64,000 nucleotides of DNA from Impatiens glandulifera (GCF_907164915.1 NC_061865.1:51418587-51482586); one strand, 5' to 3'. Counted from the first letter of the stretch, positions 22,004-35,026 are shown. Translations and numbers: made by a program. Notes: generated from the letters alone by a model not told the origin.

Positions 22004-23316
22004 TTGTAATTATAAAAAAAAGAATTTACACAATCAACATTTAATAAAATAAAAAGAAGTTATATACCTCCTAGCCATTAATTCATCCTTCATTTCCAAT
22101 CAATATAAAATATGCTTTTCAAATATTAAAGCAAATATGGAAAACTAATTATAAGAGGTCCTACAATTAAAGTAATGAAAACATATATAATTTTTTTTTA
22201 CTAACACTAAAGCATGTTGGTATGATGAACCCATCTTGATTGCATGCATGACCCATAATTCCTACCACTTAATTATAAACTTTTATTGATATATATTTTT
22301 CAATATATATCATATAGAAAATTCCATTCACTCCATGTCTAACAAATTGCCCTAGAATGAGGTCCACTTTTTGATTTATAGTAAGGGCACCTTTGTCTGT
22401 TTGTGTACAATTTTGTGTGCATAATGATCAAGTGTAGATCTTCTTAATGGGGAGCAATAGCCTCTTCATAATGTTTAAGGGCACTTTACAATTTTGCCCA
22501 TATAAATCCATGACAGAATGGCACCATCTCCTAAATGGAAAGGAGGAATCTTTAAAAGTTCTTGGCTCCATATATAATAATGTCCTTCAAGTTCAGCCAA
22601 TTTGGGTATGTATAGTCAACAATTAATTAATTTATTAACTATGTGACAAGATAAGGGTAAAATATGTCATTTAATTTTACCAGGCTCCATTCAAACTCTG
22701 TCAATAATCTAAATGATCTTAGAACTCGTTAATGATCGATGGAGTTCCCTGCCTCTTTTTCGGTCTCTCGGTTGTAAAGTTTTTCCTTCTCTTTTTTCTC
22801 GATGTCGTGTTTTATCTATTTTCTCATGTAATATTTTAAAAAAAAAAGTCTATTAGATATTCCTTCAAATGACAAAAAGGCAGAAATCTATGGCATCACC
22901 AAAGGGATCACAAGAGGGGACATTATATGTCCTGAAAGTCACTTTTTTCCCTAAACTTCACATGACTCATGTCTGCATTCACATAATATGTGCTCACAAC
23001 TTGGTTAAATCAACTTTATTTGTTACAGACAATATTATTGATGCCTTCAAAACCAAAATGCCCTAATGAGCTTGTCCTTTCTTTTCACTTTCTTTGATAG
23101 GAATCAAGTGTTATAAATAGAAGGTTTTTTTTTAAAAAAAAAAAAATAAAGGTATATAAAATTATTTCATTAATTACATAATCTGAATTTAAAGATCCTA
23201 AAATTTAATTGGAAGGTTAAATCCGTTATACAAAAGAAAACTAATGACCCTATTTCTCGAAAAAAGAAGACTCTTAAAAAGAGAGAATTAAACATCAATG
23301 ACCAATAGCGTACCAG

Positions 23317-23390
23317 TACCATGAGGGAAAGGTGAAAAGAACCTTATTTAGGGTACCATGAGGGAAAGGTGAAAAGAACCTTATTTAGGG
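23317..23390. repeat. Perfect 37-bp tandem duplication
   Basis: The unit beginning TACCATGAGGGAAAGGTG and ending CCTTATTTAGGG is present twice, back to back. No further copies follow. It is a simple local duplication in noncoding DNA. Confidence 0.9.
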
Positions 23391-26235
23391 AGTGCAATAG
23401 AGAACTTGAGATCCGATACAAACAATCAGTCTAGAAGGAGGTGTCATTGATCACGAAAGGTAAATACAATGGCCTTGTGTGCTCGTATTCTGCGTGAGTC
23501 TGGTCTCTTTCGTCATGAGGTCTGTCACATCTACACATTCCGATGCAAAATACAACATAAGTTGGTCATAAGGTTAAGAGATCTCACGTAATCATTCACC
23601 TCGCCTTTGCAATAGTTGTAGCATTCATATTATATCGTTTATTCATACTGAATTGATTCTTTCAAGTAATACAAACATTAAAGCACAATAATTAAAGTAT
23701 ACCTAATTTGAAATTAACAAAACTAATTTATGTAATGACTTTTTTAAATAATACATAGTCAATGGAAAAAGACTAACCAAAAGGAATTAAATTACATTGT
23801 TGATGTAATAATTAAGTTTAGTTACATTATATTTCATTATTTAAAATATTAATATTACAACAATTTTTCATCAAAACTACAACAACAAATCAAATACAAT
23901 TTTTTATAAACATTTTTTAAATATAAAATATTAAAGTACTTATGTTAGTTGTATACACTAAACAAGAAATAATAGAATTGATCCAGCCCATAGGTTTAAT
24001 TTCTATTTGGTTTTGGAATAATGACAAACTTTCCAAGTTGGCCTCTAGTTAGATGGAAAACAGTTGAAAATAATAAAGAATGGAGTATGAGAATTAATGT
24101 TCTTTAATTCTTCCTTTAATTTGATAGGGAATTAATAGTGATACAGACTCTCAATATAGACAAGTTATTGTCAACAAATTTATGTAGGCAAAATATGGTA
24201 TGAAGGAATAATCATATTTCCTTTCAATTATATATGGAATAAATTTTGATAGGATGATTTGGAATCCATCCTAAAACTTTCAAGTATAATATATTTAAAT
24301 ATTAAGAATAATATCATTTGATTGGATAATATTTTCCACAAATTACAAATGTTAAGTCTTACATTGGGGTTTCTTCAATAACTAGAGTTTAATTTTGCAC
24401 AACTTCTCTTTTTCTTTTTTTAAAATTTCAACAAACATTATTATTGATTTCGAGTATTCATGATTATTTTCAAAAATGAATTTGGGCATTAATATTTGCA
24501 ACACAATGCATTAATTGTATAACTCATGACATGTTAGTTGATGATACTTTATGTATGATGGAGGCATGTCATAAAAAATTTAGGGTTGGTCTTATCTTCT
24601 TTGAAGTTTAACTGATTTCAATGTAAATATTGCGAATTTGCGAATCATGTGGTTATAAAGGGATCGTGTTATCGAGTATCCAAATTTTGGGATTTAAGAA
24701 AGTTATTTTCCTAGCTAATTTTCTTATCCCAATCTTTCATTTGGGGTTTGAAGTTTGGAGAAAGGAAATGTGGAATATATATCACTTATAAGATGGAGAA
24801 TAATTGAAAAAGAAGATTTCCAAAAAGGGGAATTTTAGTCTTGAATAATTTTTTTTAGCTTTGTTATCTAATCATATATCTAGAAGGCTTGTGCAAAACT
24901 TCCTTGGGAAAACTAGACTTTTTCTCACAAGGTGAAAGCCCCTAATACAAACATCTAGCATGTAGGTGTAACATTTACAACATAATGCTATATTTTGTAA
25001 AGTATTCTTTATCATCTATTATTGGTGATTGCCTTATAATATGTAACATTTTGGGCAAAGAAAATACGTGTCAATTATATGTTTTCTTCTTTTTCGGTAT
25101 CAATAATTCTATGAATTTCTAGAAATATTGGTGTTATGGAAATGTTTTTGACTTTTATTTAAATCTGTTCCATTTAACAACCTATTAAAATATTAGTGCG
25201 TGATATTAGTTAGAAAAACAAGAAACTTTACAACTCAAAAGTTTTAACAAAAATGTGACAAGCTCATTAGAAAAATTCTTTATCGTTTTCTTTGTAAGAA
25301 TGTGGTGGGTAATATCTATGATAATGTGAAATAATGTTCGAATTTTATTGTCGTTATTATCTTTTTTATTATTATATAGATTTTGTCAAATAGTGAATGA
25401 TAATGTAACCGTTCCTATTGGACTCTTAATATATGCCAATGGAGATTTCATCATTAAATATTTCTATAAGATATTTTAAAAGGAATTGCATTATCTTCTC
25501 TAGTCTCTTTTTCTTGTTAGAAACCCTAATTTGTTGTTTTCTTTGAAAGCTGCTTACTATGGAGTGAGTGAGGCCAAAAGATGTCTTGTTTGTTTATGAG
25601 TTACTTGAGTTAATAATTTCCATGTAAGAAAAATGTCTAGTATATATCACATGACTAATCGTCAATGGTAAAAAGTGAAAGTGGTGAAGAGAAAAAGTAA
25701 CCAAATCCTGAGTAAATCCAATTCTATGACAACTCCTCTTTCCCTCTCGGTGGCAAGAGTGCATGTGTTCAATCTTAAATAAATATTTTATAATAGTGAT
25801 ATAATAAGTTTAATCAAATATCATTAACTAATAAAATGAAACAAATAAATTTTGAATAAGTTAAATGATATGAAGTTATTAAAACTAGAATCAATTTGCA
25901 AGAGAGCCCAAAGACAGTTGATATGGAGTCGATCAAATGAAAACAAAGTTTGCGAGTATTGAGTTTGTGTCTATCATTTTCGTATCTACTACCGGGAAGT
26001 TTGTTACTTCAAGAGATTTGATTAGGGCATACGCTTCATGACGCATGTTGAGGATCAAATCAAGCGATTAGATCATCGAAAAAATAGATGATGTTTCACT
26101 GTCTCATTCATTTATTCTAGGGTAATTTATTACAATTAATATTGTAATTTGTATTCAAAAAATAATTTATTTTGCTGATTTATTATTTTAAAAAAGTGGT
26201 ACCAGCTTGCATTAAAGGTGGTAAAAAAAGGGACA

Positions 26236-26278
26236 CACGTGACCCAGGAGAAAAGGCAGCAATCCAATGGCCTATATA
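26236..26278 (+). promoter_or_regulatory. Candidate promoter: G-box, CCAAT box and TATA box in close order
   Basis: Within 43 bp the plus strand carries CACGTG in the context ACACACGTGACC (26236-26241), CCAAT (26264-26268) and CCTATATAGG (26271-26280). No gene is recognised downstream on the plus strand before 31 kb, so if real it would drive a noncoding or unrecognised transcript. The spacing between CCAAT and TATA is shorter than usual, which lowers confidence. Confidence 0.3.
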
Positions 26279-27219
26279 GGTTCACAATCAAGTCCCTCTA
26301 TTATGCATCTTTCTTCATCATTTATTCATATTGATATTTTTATATAATATATAATTTCAAATTTTAATATAATATGAAATTAAAGCACGTTAATTTCATT
26401 TTTTTAAGATTTTTTTGGATTACCCAATTTTTATAAATTATGATCACATCACTATCATTCTTACCATTCAGCTCAAATTTTAAACTAAAAAGTATTATAA
26501 TAATTAAAAAAAAATTAAAAACTCAAATAATCTACACACTTTCACCTAACAAAGTTTTCTGAACCAAAACCCCCAAAAAATTCTTCAAATAACCAATACC
26601 TAACAAATCCAAAGAGTCAGACGAGAACAAACCCTAGAATACTAAATTAATGACCATATATAAATACACTAATCATATTAATCTTAATATATATGATATG
26701 ATATCACTACTAACAAATGTTTTATTAACTTTTATGGGTTTGTATTTCTTTTATTATTAGTATAGCTAGGTTAAAGTATTTTTCAAATTTTAACTAGATA
26801 GACTCTTTGTGGCCTGTTTGTGTTTGTCTTGATGCCATTGTCAATGAAACAAGATTGAAAACAAAGAGACCTAGGCCTTCTATAGCTAGTTTGATGTGGC
26901 TTTTTTTATAAAAATTTTTGGGATTTTACCCTATTTTTAAAAATTCTCTTTTTATCTTATCACTATCATTCAAACCCTATTGTTAAAAAGATTCAAATAA
27001 CTTATTTCCTTCTAACAACAACTAAAACAAAACAAAAACCCACAAATAAACAATATAGAACAAACAAACCCTAATGTTAAAAAAGAATAGAGAAAAAGGA
27101 GAAAGGTTGTGGTTTTTTGTTAAAGAGAAAAGATTTTTTTTTAAAATGGAAGAAAAAAGCATTAAATAATTCATGAAAAGGGGTCGACTGTGGCACCTGC
27201 TAAGCTGTCTAGACAGATT

Positions 27220-27372
27220 CTGAGAGGAGAGAGAGAGAGAGGAGAGAGAGGAGACGGAAGGATATATGTTTGTGTGTTGTTATTTGTCTTTGAGAGAGAC
27301 GAGTGCCTGTCATTTAACCATTTCAACTGTGGCACTGAAAAACATGGCGTTTTTAAAAGCATTTATATAAGG
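27220..27372 (-). promoter_or_regulatory. Candidate minus-strand core promoter with CT-rich leader
   Basis: On the minus strand TTCCTTATATAAATG (27372 to about 27358) is followed about 100 bp later by a dense CT tract (the plus-strand GAGAGGAGAGAGAG at 27221-27255). The same TATA plus pyrimidine-leader layout is seen at the real genes in this window. The downstream open frame (63 codons from 27362) has no recognised domain. It may be a leftover of a lost gene or the start of a noncoding RNA. Confidence 0.3.
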
Positions 27373-27715
27373 AACAGAAGAATACTGAAAACGACTCTTT
27401 CTCTCTTCTATAACGCCATTATTCAAATATTAATTAATTAATTAATTTGCTTGTGAATTAGCTAGCTCCTCATTATTACTTCTACCAGTTTCCTCTTTCT
27501 AATCCTGCAAACCGGATTTCTTCATTCACCTTCTTACTCTTGTTTTCAAATCTTTTTCTTTTTTCAATTCTATTTGTAGAACTTTTAACTTGGTTCCTAT
27601 TTGAAAGGAATTGACTAAATCAAACGTGTCTTAACAATTTTTACGAATTATAATGTCACAATTAGCTCTATCTATGTGCTAAATTGGACAGAATAAGTTA
27701 ATAAAAAGAAATTTA

Positions 27716-27850
27716 ACCTAACGATAATAAGAGGTGAATATCCACCCTAAGGTCATGGGTTTGAGTCTGTCAAACGGCAAACGGCAAGTTCTGCGTCTAA
27801 TTAAATTGTTAGGTGTGTTTATGAGGCTACATTCTTAATCCGTAAAAAAA
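27716..27850 (+). mobile_element. tRNA-derived SINE copy 1
   Basis: It begins with an A-box-like CCTAACGATAATAAGAGG and has a B-box-like GGGTTTGAGTCTGTC, then TCAAACGGCAAGTTCTG, and ends in a short A run (CCGTAAAAAAAAAC). It aligns with the copy at 48413-48545 through GTCAAACGG(C/T)AAGTT and the following TTAAATxxTTxxxTGTGTTT. Direct repeats ATAAAAAGAAA and ATAAAAAAAGAAA flank it loosely. A tandem doubling of CAAACGG occurs in this copy. Confidence 0.6.
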
Positions 27851-30800
27851 AACTAGTCATAAAAAAAGAAACAATGCTCTTATGGTAGAGATTAGGGAGA
27901 TTAGGGTATAGTATGATTCTGTTTTATTCACTAATTATTCTTTGGAAGCATCAATAATCATTTCTAAGTTTTTCTTTTTCATGAGTTAAATTTGTTTAAA
28001 AGTTTATTAGTCTAAAGGTTATATGACTAGATAGGGTTATATTTGATTCAAACTAATAATTTTATTAAATAGGTTATGTTAGTCATAAAAAAAATAATGT
28101 AATTATTTTATTTTTTATTAGAAAGAAAGGGAGTTAGCTAGGCAGATGATTCTCTATGAGGTTGTTTGATTTGAGTTATTTAATATTTTTATTGGATATT
28201 GAAAGATTTGTTTTGTTTGATTATTGTTTGAATTTTTAATTTGTTATTATAATATTTTTTTTGTATTTAAACTATAATATAATTGGTATTTTAATATTTT
28301 ATTAAATGAATTGAGAAAATTTAACTAAAAAATCATAAAAACCAACATCAAACCTTAGAGTTTTTTTTTTTTTTTTTTTTTTAATTTTATCTGAATTTTG
28401 AGTAAATTCTTTGTTTGACTTAATTTTTTTAAAGTTAAATAATTGTGTTATACAAATATGGAAAAGATAGAAAGATGAGAAATAATATATTAAGTACAAG
28501 AATTTTGATATTTTGATGGATAAAATGAATGATGAAATGAAAGGAGAGAAAATATTAGATTTAATTTGGGTAAAAAATTAAAAAAAAAAAACTAATATAT
28601 ATCAAACCAACTCTAAGAATGACTTAGAATATTTACCAGATCCAAACAAAGTAATATTTGTCTTTTCTATTGTTTACAACAAACATTAAACATGTTATAA
28701 GTTACTATAGTTATATAATTATTTACTATTTTCAAGCAATTAAACAGTGATTTGTTTTCTGAATTTGTTACTTGTTACTTTTTTATTTGTCTTGTTGTTT
28801 TGACTGATAATAATCAGATTCAAACTCTCTTTCTAGATAAATCTGGTACATTCAATGTGGATGATAGATTTCCAGTACTATTTATATATGATGATAATAT
28901 ATTATCATCATGATCTATAATTTATGAATATCAATCATTCACATACTGTCCAAAATCATGTCATCATGCAATTTAAGTCTTATTTGGTTAATTTTAAATA
29001 ATTTGAAACTTACAAAAAAAAAAAAAAAAAAAAAAAAGTCACTTTTTCAATATTACCGCTATCATAGTTTTTTCAAATAATCCAATAAATGTGACTCCAT
29101 GGCCTATTGAATGTATACACTATAGTTGATGAAAAAAATGAACTTTTTTTTCACACGTAGTTATATATTATTTTACTTTGCACGGAAAGAGAGAAGCAAA
29201 CTGTAAATACAGTGTCTATCAACTTCATCATTTATCTACCTAGTTTAATTGCACAATAAATGTCATATCTTTAATTTGCATAATAATGTATCATATTCAT
29301 TAACTTTAACAACAATTTCATTATTATTGACAAGTAAAAAATATCTTAGGGCTGGTTCGTTTAGATTTATTTGAATAAATCTAGATTATTTTAAAAAAAA
29401 ATTGGTTAGTGTTGGTTTTGAGAAAATAGTACTTATTAATTAAATATATGATTAAATATGAATTATTGGGTGAATATTTAATAAAAATGTAAAAAATATT
29501 TTGATTGATTGGATAAGTATACGAATTTAGAACTATATAAAATTATTTAAATAATTCTTGCCAAAATAGTCTTTATAATGATGTGGTTTTTGACCTGGTT
29601 TATTTGAGGATTTTTATTAACCATATAATTATTTAATTTATCAATAAAATAGTAAAATATTTCTATATTATTATTATTATTAATATTATTATTATCTGAG
29701 GGATTTTTGAAAAAGGTCTTTTAGTGAGATGTCATATTAAAGAAGCTGGAAAAGGGCAATATGGGTAAAGGGTAGATACCAATTTCAAGTTGGCTGACTG
29801 CACTAGCTAGTACAACTCATTCAAACTTCATCATAATTCAATGGTGACTCTAATTGACCCTACTACCCTTTATTTATTTATATATATATATTATAACTTC
29901 CATGCAACTCAATAATCCTCAAAAGAGATTAGACTTGTCACATAAATATATTATTTTTAATGAAAATGAAATGATAGACTTTACACCAAACTAAGGGTAA
30001 TTAATTAATTGATCAACCTACTATATATATGTATCATCTTTATATATCTCTATCTTCAAAAAATCATGTATTTTCCATAGTAATGATATCTCATGCTAAT
30101 TCATTATAGTATATGTAAGTCTCTATGCCTATTACACTTTTTTTTTTCATTTCCCATTTGATTGAAAAATGTGTAAGTACATATCTAAACAACCCAATTC
30201 ATGGTTCTATTTCAAAATAATTTATAATGCCCCATCTCTTTCATATATCAAACACAATACTAAAGTATTTATATAAAAAAAGACATACATGACTATAGAG
30301 AGCTCAAAATTAAAAGGGTTTGTATAACTTCGACTTTTGTTATTCGTTGAGTTATTAAGCCCTACTATTATGATTCCGCGTTCTATATTATCTTTTCTTC
30401 TTAATTTGTTGTTAACTTTTTTTGGTATTTAAAGGAGGGATTTTTGTTTGTTTGTACTGTTGATGTATTGGAGGTTTCTCTCCATATTTCTTTTCACGAT
30501 GTTGCGATATTTACGCGGCGTGATTGAAGAAATAATCAACATAAAATTATTGAAATTCAAACCCTTTGCATGCAAGCTTTCTTAATTACATGTGGGTATT
30601 ATGATTACACTATAGTAGCTCAAACTCTAACTATGTTTCATTTTAGCTTTTGACTTGCTTTTGTGCTTCATATTTGTTGTTTATATTGTTAGTTGTTGGT
30701 AAAATATCATTTTTATGCAATACCATATTATTTGAAAAATATATATAATATTAAAAGATATTGATCCATTTATCTCATTTCATATACAATTTTGAACAAC

Positions 30801-31322
30801 AAACTATGAAAGAAACAAACAAACAGGACTTATATATGGAACAAATTAAAGATCCTATTTGAAGTGACAAGTCATTTTTGAAATGAAGCTTCTCTGATCT
30901 TTATGATAGCTATGGAAAATAAAAAAGGAGAAAAGTAAAAAGTGATAAAAGGAAAGCTAAAGAAATTTAGACTAGTATGATTTAATTTATAAAAGTGAAT
31001 AAATCGCGATTACATATAAACTTTGCAGTAATTTTAGTGAATAAGTTATAACGAATAAACTGAATACGATTATCAATATATCGACAAACCATAATTTCAC
31101 TTTATAAAATCGAGAGAAATGTTCACCACACAAACATTAAATTACCTTTTCATCCCCATATTAGATTGATATACAATCCAACACCACATCTTCTTCTTCT
31201 AGCATACCAACTAAACATTAATTAATTATATATAACTCATATACGAAAAATAATTAAACACATTAATAAAATTCCATAAAACCCAAAAATAATATATAAT
31301 TAATAAATAAAAAAAACCCATA
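27851..31322. other. AT-rich intergenic region downstream of the IDD gene
   Basis: No gene is recognised. There are long homopolymers (T run about 28362-28382; A run about 29013-29037), a (TTA)n run near 29668-29690, and AT-rich blocks around 28150-28610 that resemble blocks at 33.8-34.25 and 61.5-61.75 kb in base pattern (TTTGATT...ATTTTAATATTTTATTAA). The IDD 3' untranslated region should lie just below 31323. Confidence 0.45.
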
Positions 31323-33215
31323 TTATTCTTGATCTCCTTCTTCACCCTCAGTCATGGCTGATGATATGTAAGATGTATCATCACCTAATTGAGGCATACT
31401 ACTTTGAAACCTTTGCTTACAAGCATGACAAGTGATTTCCATTATAGCTGAGCTTATTTTCTTAGTTGCTTGTTCTTTCAAATGTTGAGCTTTTTCCACT
31501 TCAGCTTGAGCTTGTTGTCTTATTCTCTTCGCATTCGTAAATTCAGTTTCCGCCAATTCGATCTGTTTCTTCGCTTGTTGTCTCGCTTCTTCCGCGTAAG
31601 CTTTCTCCGCCATCGCAAGTTTCAACTGCTCGCTCGCCTCTTCCTTCATCCTCGTCGCCACATCAACATTGCAAGAACCGATCGAGAGCTTCAAATGTGT
31701 CGAAGTGTTAGCATTTCTTTCCTTGGTTTTTGATGGAGAAGCGGCGAAATTTGTTGAGGACGATGGTAATAGTTGGAGTTCTAAGATTGGATCGGTTTGA
31801 TTGATTATACTTGATGGAAGTGGAAGAACCCTTTGAAAGTTGGTGGTCATGTTTAGATTCGTGTCGCTAATTGATTGACTATTGCTTGATGCGGTTCTAG
31901 ATGAACATGCGGGCTGCAACGCTTGATGAAGTTCTGGACGGATTCGCCTTTGGACCACGCATGTGTCTTGGTGTTCGATAAAACTCTCTACTCTGAAAAA
32001 GAATTAAACACGAATATATATAGTTGTTTAAAAAATCTCGTGTAATCTAAATAAAGAAGATCAATGGGAGAATAATGATAATTTAACAAGTTCATCAACC
32101 ATGCATATATAAATTTATGTGTTCAATGACTTCCAATGTTCAAGTAATCCTAGATTTCAATGTTTTTATTATTTTATAAGAATAACTAAAGAAATAATAA
32201 AGACTAAACAATTCTTATACTTTAAATAATAGAAAGTGAAGACTATAGCTAAATCCATAAATTAGAGTTATGTTTTGAATATTAAAAAAAAGAAATAAAA
32301 TGACTTGGGAGAAAGAGCAATTGGCATTTTCTTCAGAAATGATAAATCTTATCGGGAAATGAAATTATTCACAGGTCTTGAACTCCCATTAATTCACTGC
32401 CAAAAAACATTCTTTCAAGCTTAGAAATTCTAAAAAAAAAAAAAACAAACTCAGAAAGAATCTAGAAAAACCCATTTTATATATAAGTTAGTGATGATGA
32501 TCAGGTGATCATAACAATTTAAGAAATTAGGGTTCAAAAGGATCAAGAACAACTAACTAACTATATATATTAAATTTCCAAAAAAACATGTTTTTTTGAG
32601 AGGTTTTACTAAAATTTGAGATCTTAATAATAATATATATACCTTGAGAAAACGCGGCCGCAATCGCAAGAATGTCCCCTTGTACCACAAGTCTTAATAT
32701 GAGCTTTATAATCCGATTGAACTGCATATCCTTTAGAACATTTCTCACAAACCCATTGTTTATTATTACTATGTTTCCGGCGATAATGTTTTTTAATTCC
32801 GACAAGATCTCCAAGAGCATGACAAGGATCATGATGTAAACAGCTCGGTTCTGGACAAACATAAACCCTTTTTCTAGTTTCCCCAGCCGGAGATTCCCTC
32901 TTCAAAAGTTTCCACGGCACCTTATGTCGGCGACGATGCATCTGGAGATTCTGATCTCTCTGAAACCCTTGATTACAGATCTCACAAACATATCTATCAG
33001 ATTCAAGAAGTGTTTTGGGCGACAGAGAAACAACTTCCGCATCCGGATCTGTATCAGACATTATATTTAGTTAATTAAAAAGACAAACAGTTGGATGAGA
33101 GAGAAAATGATATATATATACCGGGTGTACCAGCCGGACGACGTTTCCTTTTATTGGCGGTTTCAGAAGAAGAAGAAGAAGGACCAGTAGTAATAATAGT
33201 GGTGGAATCCAACAT
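31323..33215 (-). CDS. IDD15-like: INDETERMINATE-domain C2H2 zinc-finger regulator, IDD14/15/16 (SGR5) clade, 3 exons
   Basis: Exons (minus strand): 33215-33122, 33048-32643, 31992-31323; joined, 1170 nt, 389 residues plus TAA. The N-terminal nuclear-localisation cluster is KRKRR (residues 22-26), followed by AGTPDPDAEV. Four fingers make up the ID domain: YVCEICNQGFQRDQNLQMHR (C2H2), YVCPEPSCLHHDPCHALGD (C2H2), WVCEKCSKGYAVQSDYKAHI (C2HC), and HSCDCGRVFSRVESFIEHQD (C2HC). The last finger crosses the intron 2 junction. VESFIEHQD and the C-terminal coiled coil (about residues 280-360: EARQQAKKQIELAE, NAKRIRQQAQAEVEKAQ, ATKKISSAIMEITCHACKQ) identify the IDD14/15/16 group. In Arabidopsis this group acts in shoot gravitropism, auxin supply and starch metabolism. 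The protein is somewhat shorter than SGR5. The ATG at 33061 that opens the exon 2 frame is inside intron 1 and is not the start. The exact orthologue is uncertain. Confidence 0.93.
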
Positions 33216-33440
33216 GGCTTGAGAGAGTTTTGTTTAGTGATTTGAAACAGTGTAATCTAATTTTATGATGATGATCAGTTGATCACGATCTCTTCTTTGG
33301 TTTTGGTTCTGATCAGACCTGTTGAAAGTGGGAGTTATTTCATTCATTCAGCTTTATTATTACTCAAATGAAATGGTGTAGTGATAGAGAGAGAGAGAGG
33401 AGAAGAAGAAGAAGAAAGAGGGGATGGGGGAAAAAGCTAG
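33216..33440 (-). promoter_or_regulatory. IDD gene leader region with GA/CT repeats
   Basis: Plus-strand GAGAGAGAGAG and GAAGAAGAAGAAGAA at about 33387-33418 become a pyrimidine-rich tract on the minus strand, upstream of the ATG at 33215. The pattern matches the leaders of the other genes in this window. No TATA box was assigned. Confidence 0.35.
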
Positions 33441-34998
33441 AACTTGCTTTGTGAAAACAGCAGCTTTCTTTTAAGCTTTAAGCTTTTTATCTTTTTCTAT
33501 GAACTTTCTTGCTTTCTTTCTCTATACCCATTTGACCCCCACCCTTCAATAGGTAAGGTTGAGCTAAGTCTTCTATATAAAGATTATGGGTGAGTTTGAT
33601 TAAGTTTATTCCTTCATTTTTCTAAATGTATTTCATACATCACATATATATAGTTATTATTGAGTATGATTGTTAAGTTGGAATAAACATGTTTTTATGA
33701 TGGTTTAAATGAGAATCAAACTCAAATTTAGAAAATACAATCTAGAAGAAAATATATAAGAAGCTTGATCTTATAGAGCTTATTTATTCTTGATTTTTTT
33801 TTGTTGGGTGTTTGTCTTAATTTTTTAAAGTTTAATGATAATTTTATTATTTATATAAATGAGATAGAAAAATGAGAGAGAATATATTAAATAAATGACA
33901 TTTTTGTATTTAAATGGATAAAATGAATAATTGTGATAAATAAAGTAAAAGTTAAAAAATATTGGGTATTAAGTAAAAATATAAGAAAACATTGTTTGAT
34001 TGTTGATTATTTGAGAATTTTGTAAAAAATCAGATGAAAAAATAGGTTATTTGAATTTTAGTTGATTGAATTATTATAAATTTATCTATTTTATATTTTA
34101 AATTTTATAAAAATAAAATATAAATATTTTAATATTTTAATTAATAAAATGTGTCACTCGATAATTATAATAATAGTAATTTGATAAAGATTATTTTTTT
34201 AAAAAATAAGGTAAAATCCAAAATAAAATGTCATAAAACCCTTATCAAACTAGATGTAAAGAAAAATGCATTTGTAGAGAATATCTTAAAATTCACTTAA
34301 AATACTAACATTCAATAAATATTTTAATATATATTATACTTTTTTTTATTAATATAACGTAGATTGCAAGAGCGAATTTATGTATGGGTTCGGGTGACTT
34401 GAAGCCACCAACAAAATTTTATTTAATTTTTTATGGTATAATTTGATATTACCCTATAATTTCTTAAAATTTGTAATAATACATTATTTTTTTTATTTAA
34501 TTTAAAAATAAAAATAAAAATTTATTCAATTTCGTTCTATTCATAATTTTCTCGTTATTATTTCGATCTCTAACTCGGATTCCGCACCTTAGGAGGGCTT
34601 AAACGTAACATAAGATTCTACCCTTACCTCTTATTTTGTTTTGTATGTCCCTTTAACTTAAGTCGTTTTTTAATAAAAATAAAACTAAAATTGATATTTA
34701 ATTTTTTATTTATCAAAATTATTAATAAAGAGGAAAGTTAGATAGGGATAGAAAGATATAAGAAAGAGGATTTGGGTGTCTATCCATCTAATGAAAAGGG
34801 GCTGACCCAATCACATTGTCTTCAATCTCTTATCCCCCACCACCAACACTATAATTCCAAAACCTCCCTTAAAAATAAATATTAATTATTAATTTTTTAT
34901 GGCTTACTGTAATTCTGCATGAATACATATAAAAACCCACACCAAAAAAAATAAAAAAATAAATTGAAAATGTAGATCCTCATCTTGAAGACATTACC

Positions 34999-35026
34999 CA
35001 CGTGACCCTCTCTACTACCGCACGTG
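34999..35026. promoter_or_regulatory. Pair of G-boxes about 1.8 kb upstream of the IDD start
   Basis: Two CACGTG palindromes sit 22 bp apart, both followed by ACC: CCCACGTGACC (34999-35004) and CGCACGTGACC (35021-35026). CACGTG is the binding core of plant bHLH (PIF-type) and bZIP regulators. Their target is unproven; the nearest gene is the IDD regulator on the minus strand. Confidence 0.4.

Larger units (their letters stand above)
22004..27715. other. Long AT-rich intergenic region
   Basis: No supportable coding region occurs in these 5.7 kb. Content worth noting is a 37-bp tandem duplication at 23317-23390, a compact G-box/CCAAT/TATA group at 26236-26278, and a minus-strand TATA plus CT-leader arrangement at 27220-27372, each listed separately. 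I found no mature sequences of the common conserved plant microRNAs by eye. Confidence 0.5.

Noticed and set aside
33061..33061. ATG at 33061 as the start of the zinc-finger protein
   Set aside because: It lies inside intron 1. The acceptor GATACAG and an upstream exon with KRKRRPAGTP restore the conserved DPDAEV junction.
34370..34640. Possible transposon fragment containing GGGTTCGGGTGACTTGAAGCC
   Set aside because: The composition suggests a repeat, but no terminal repeats, coding match or second copy was found in the window.
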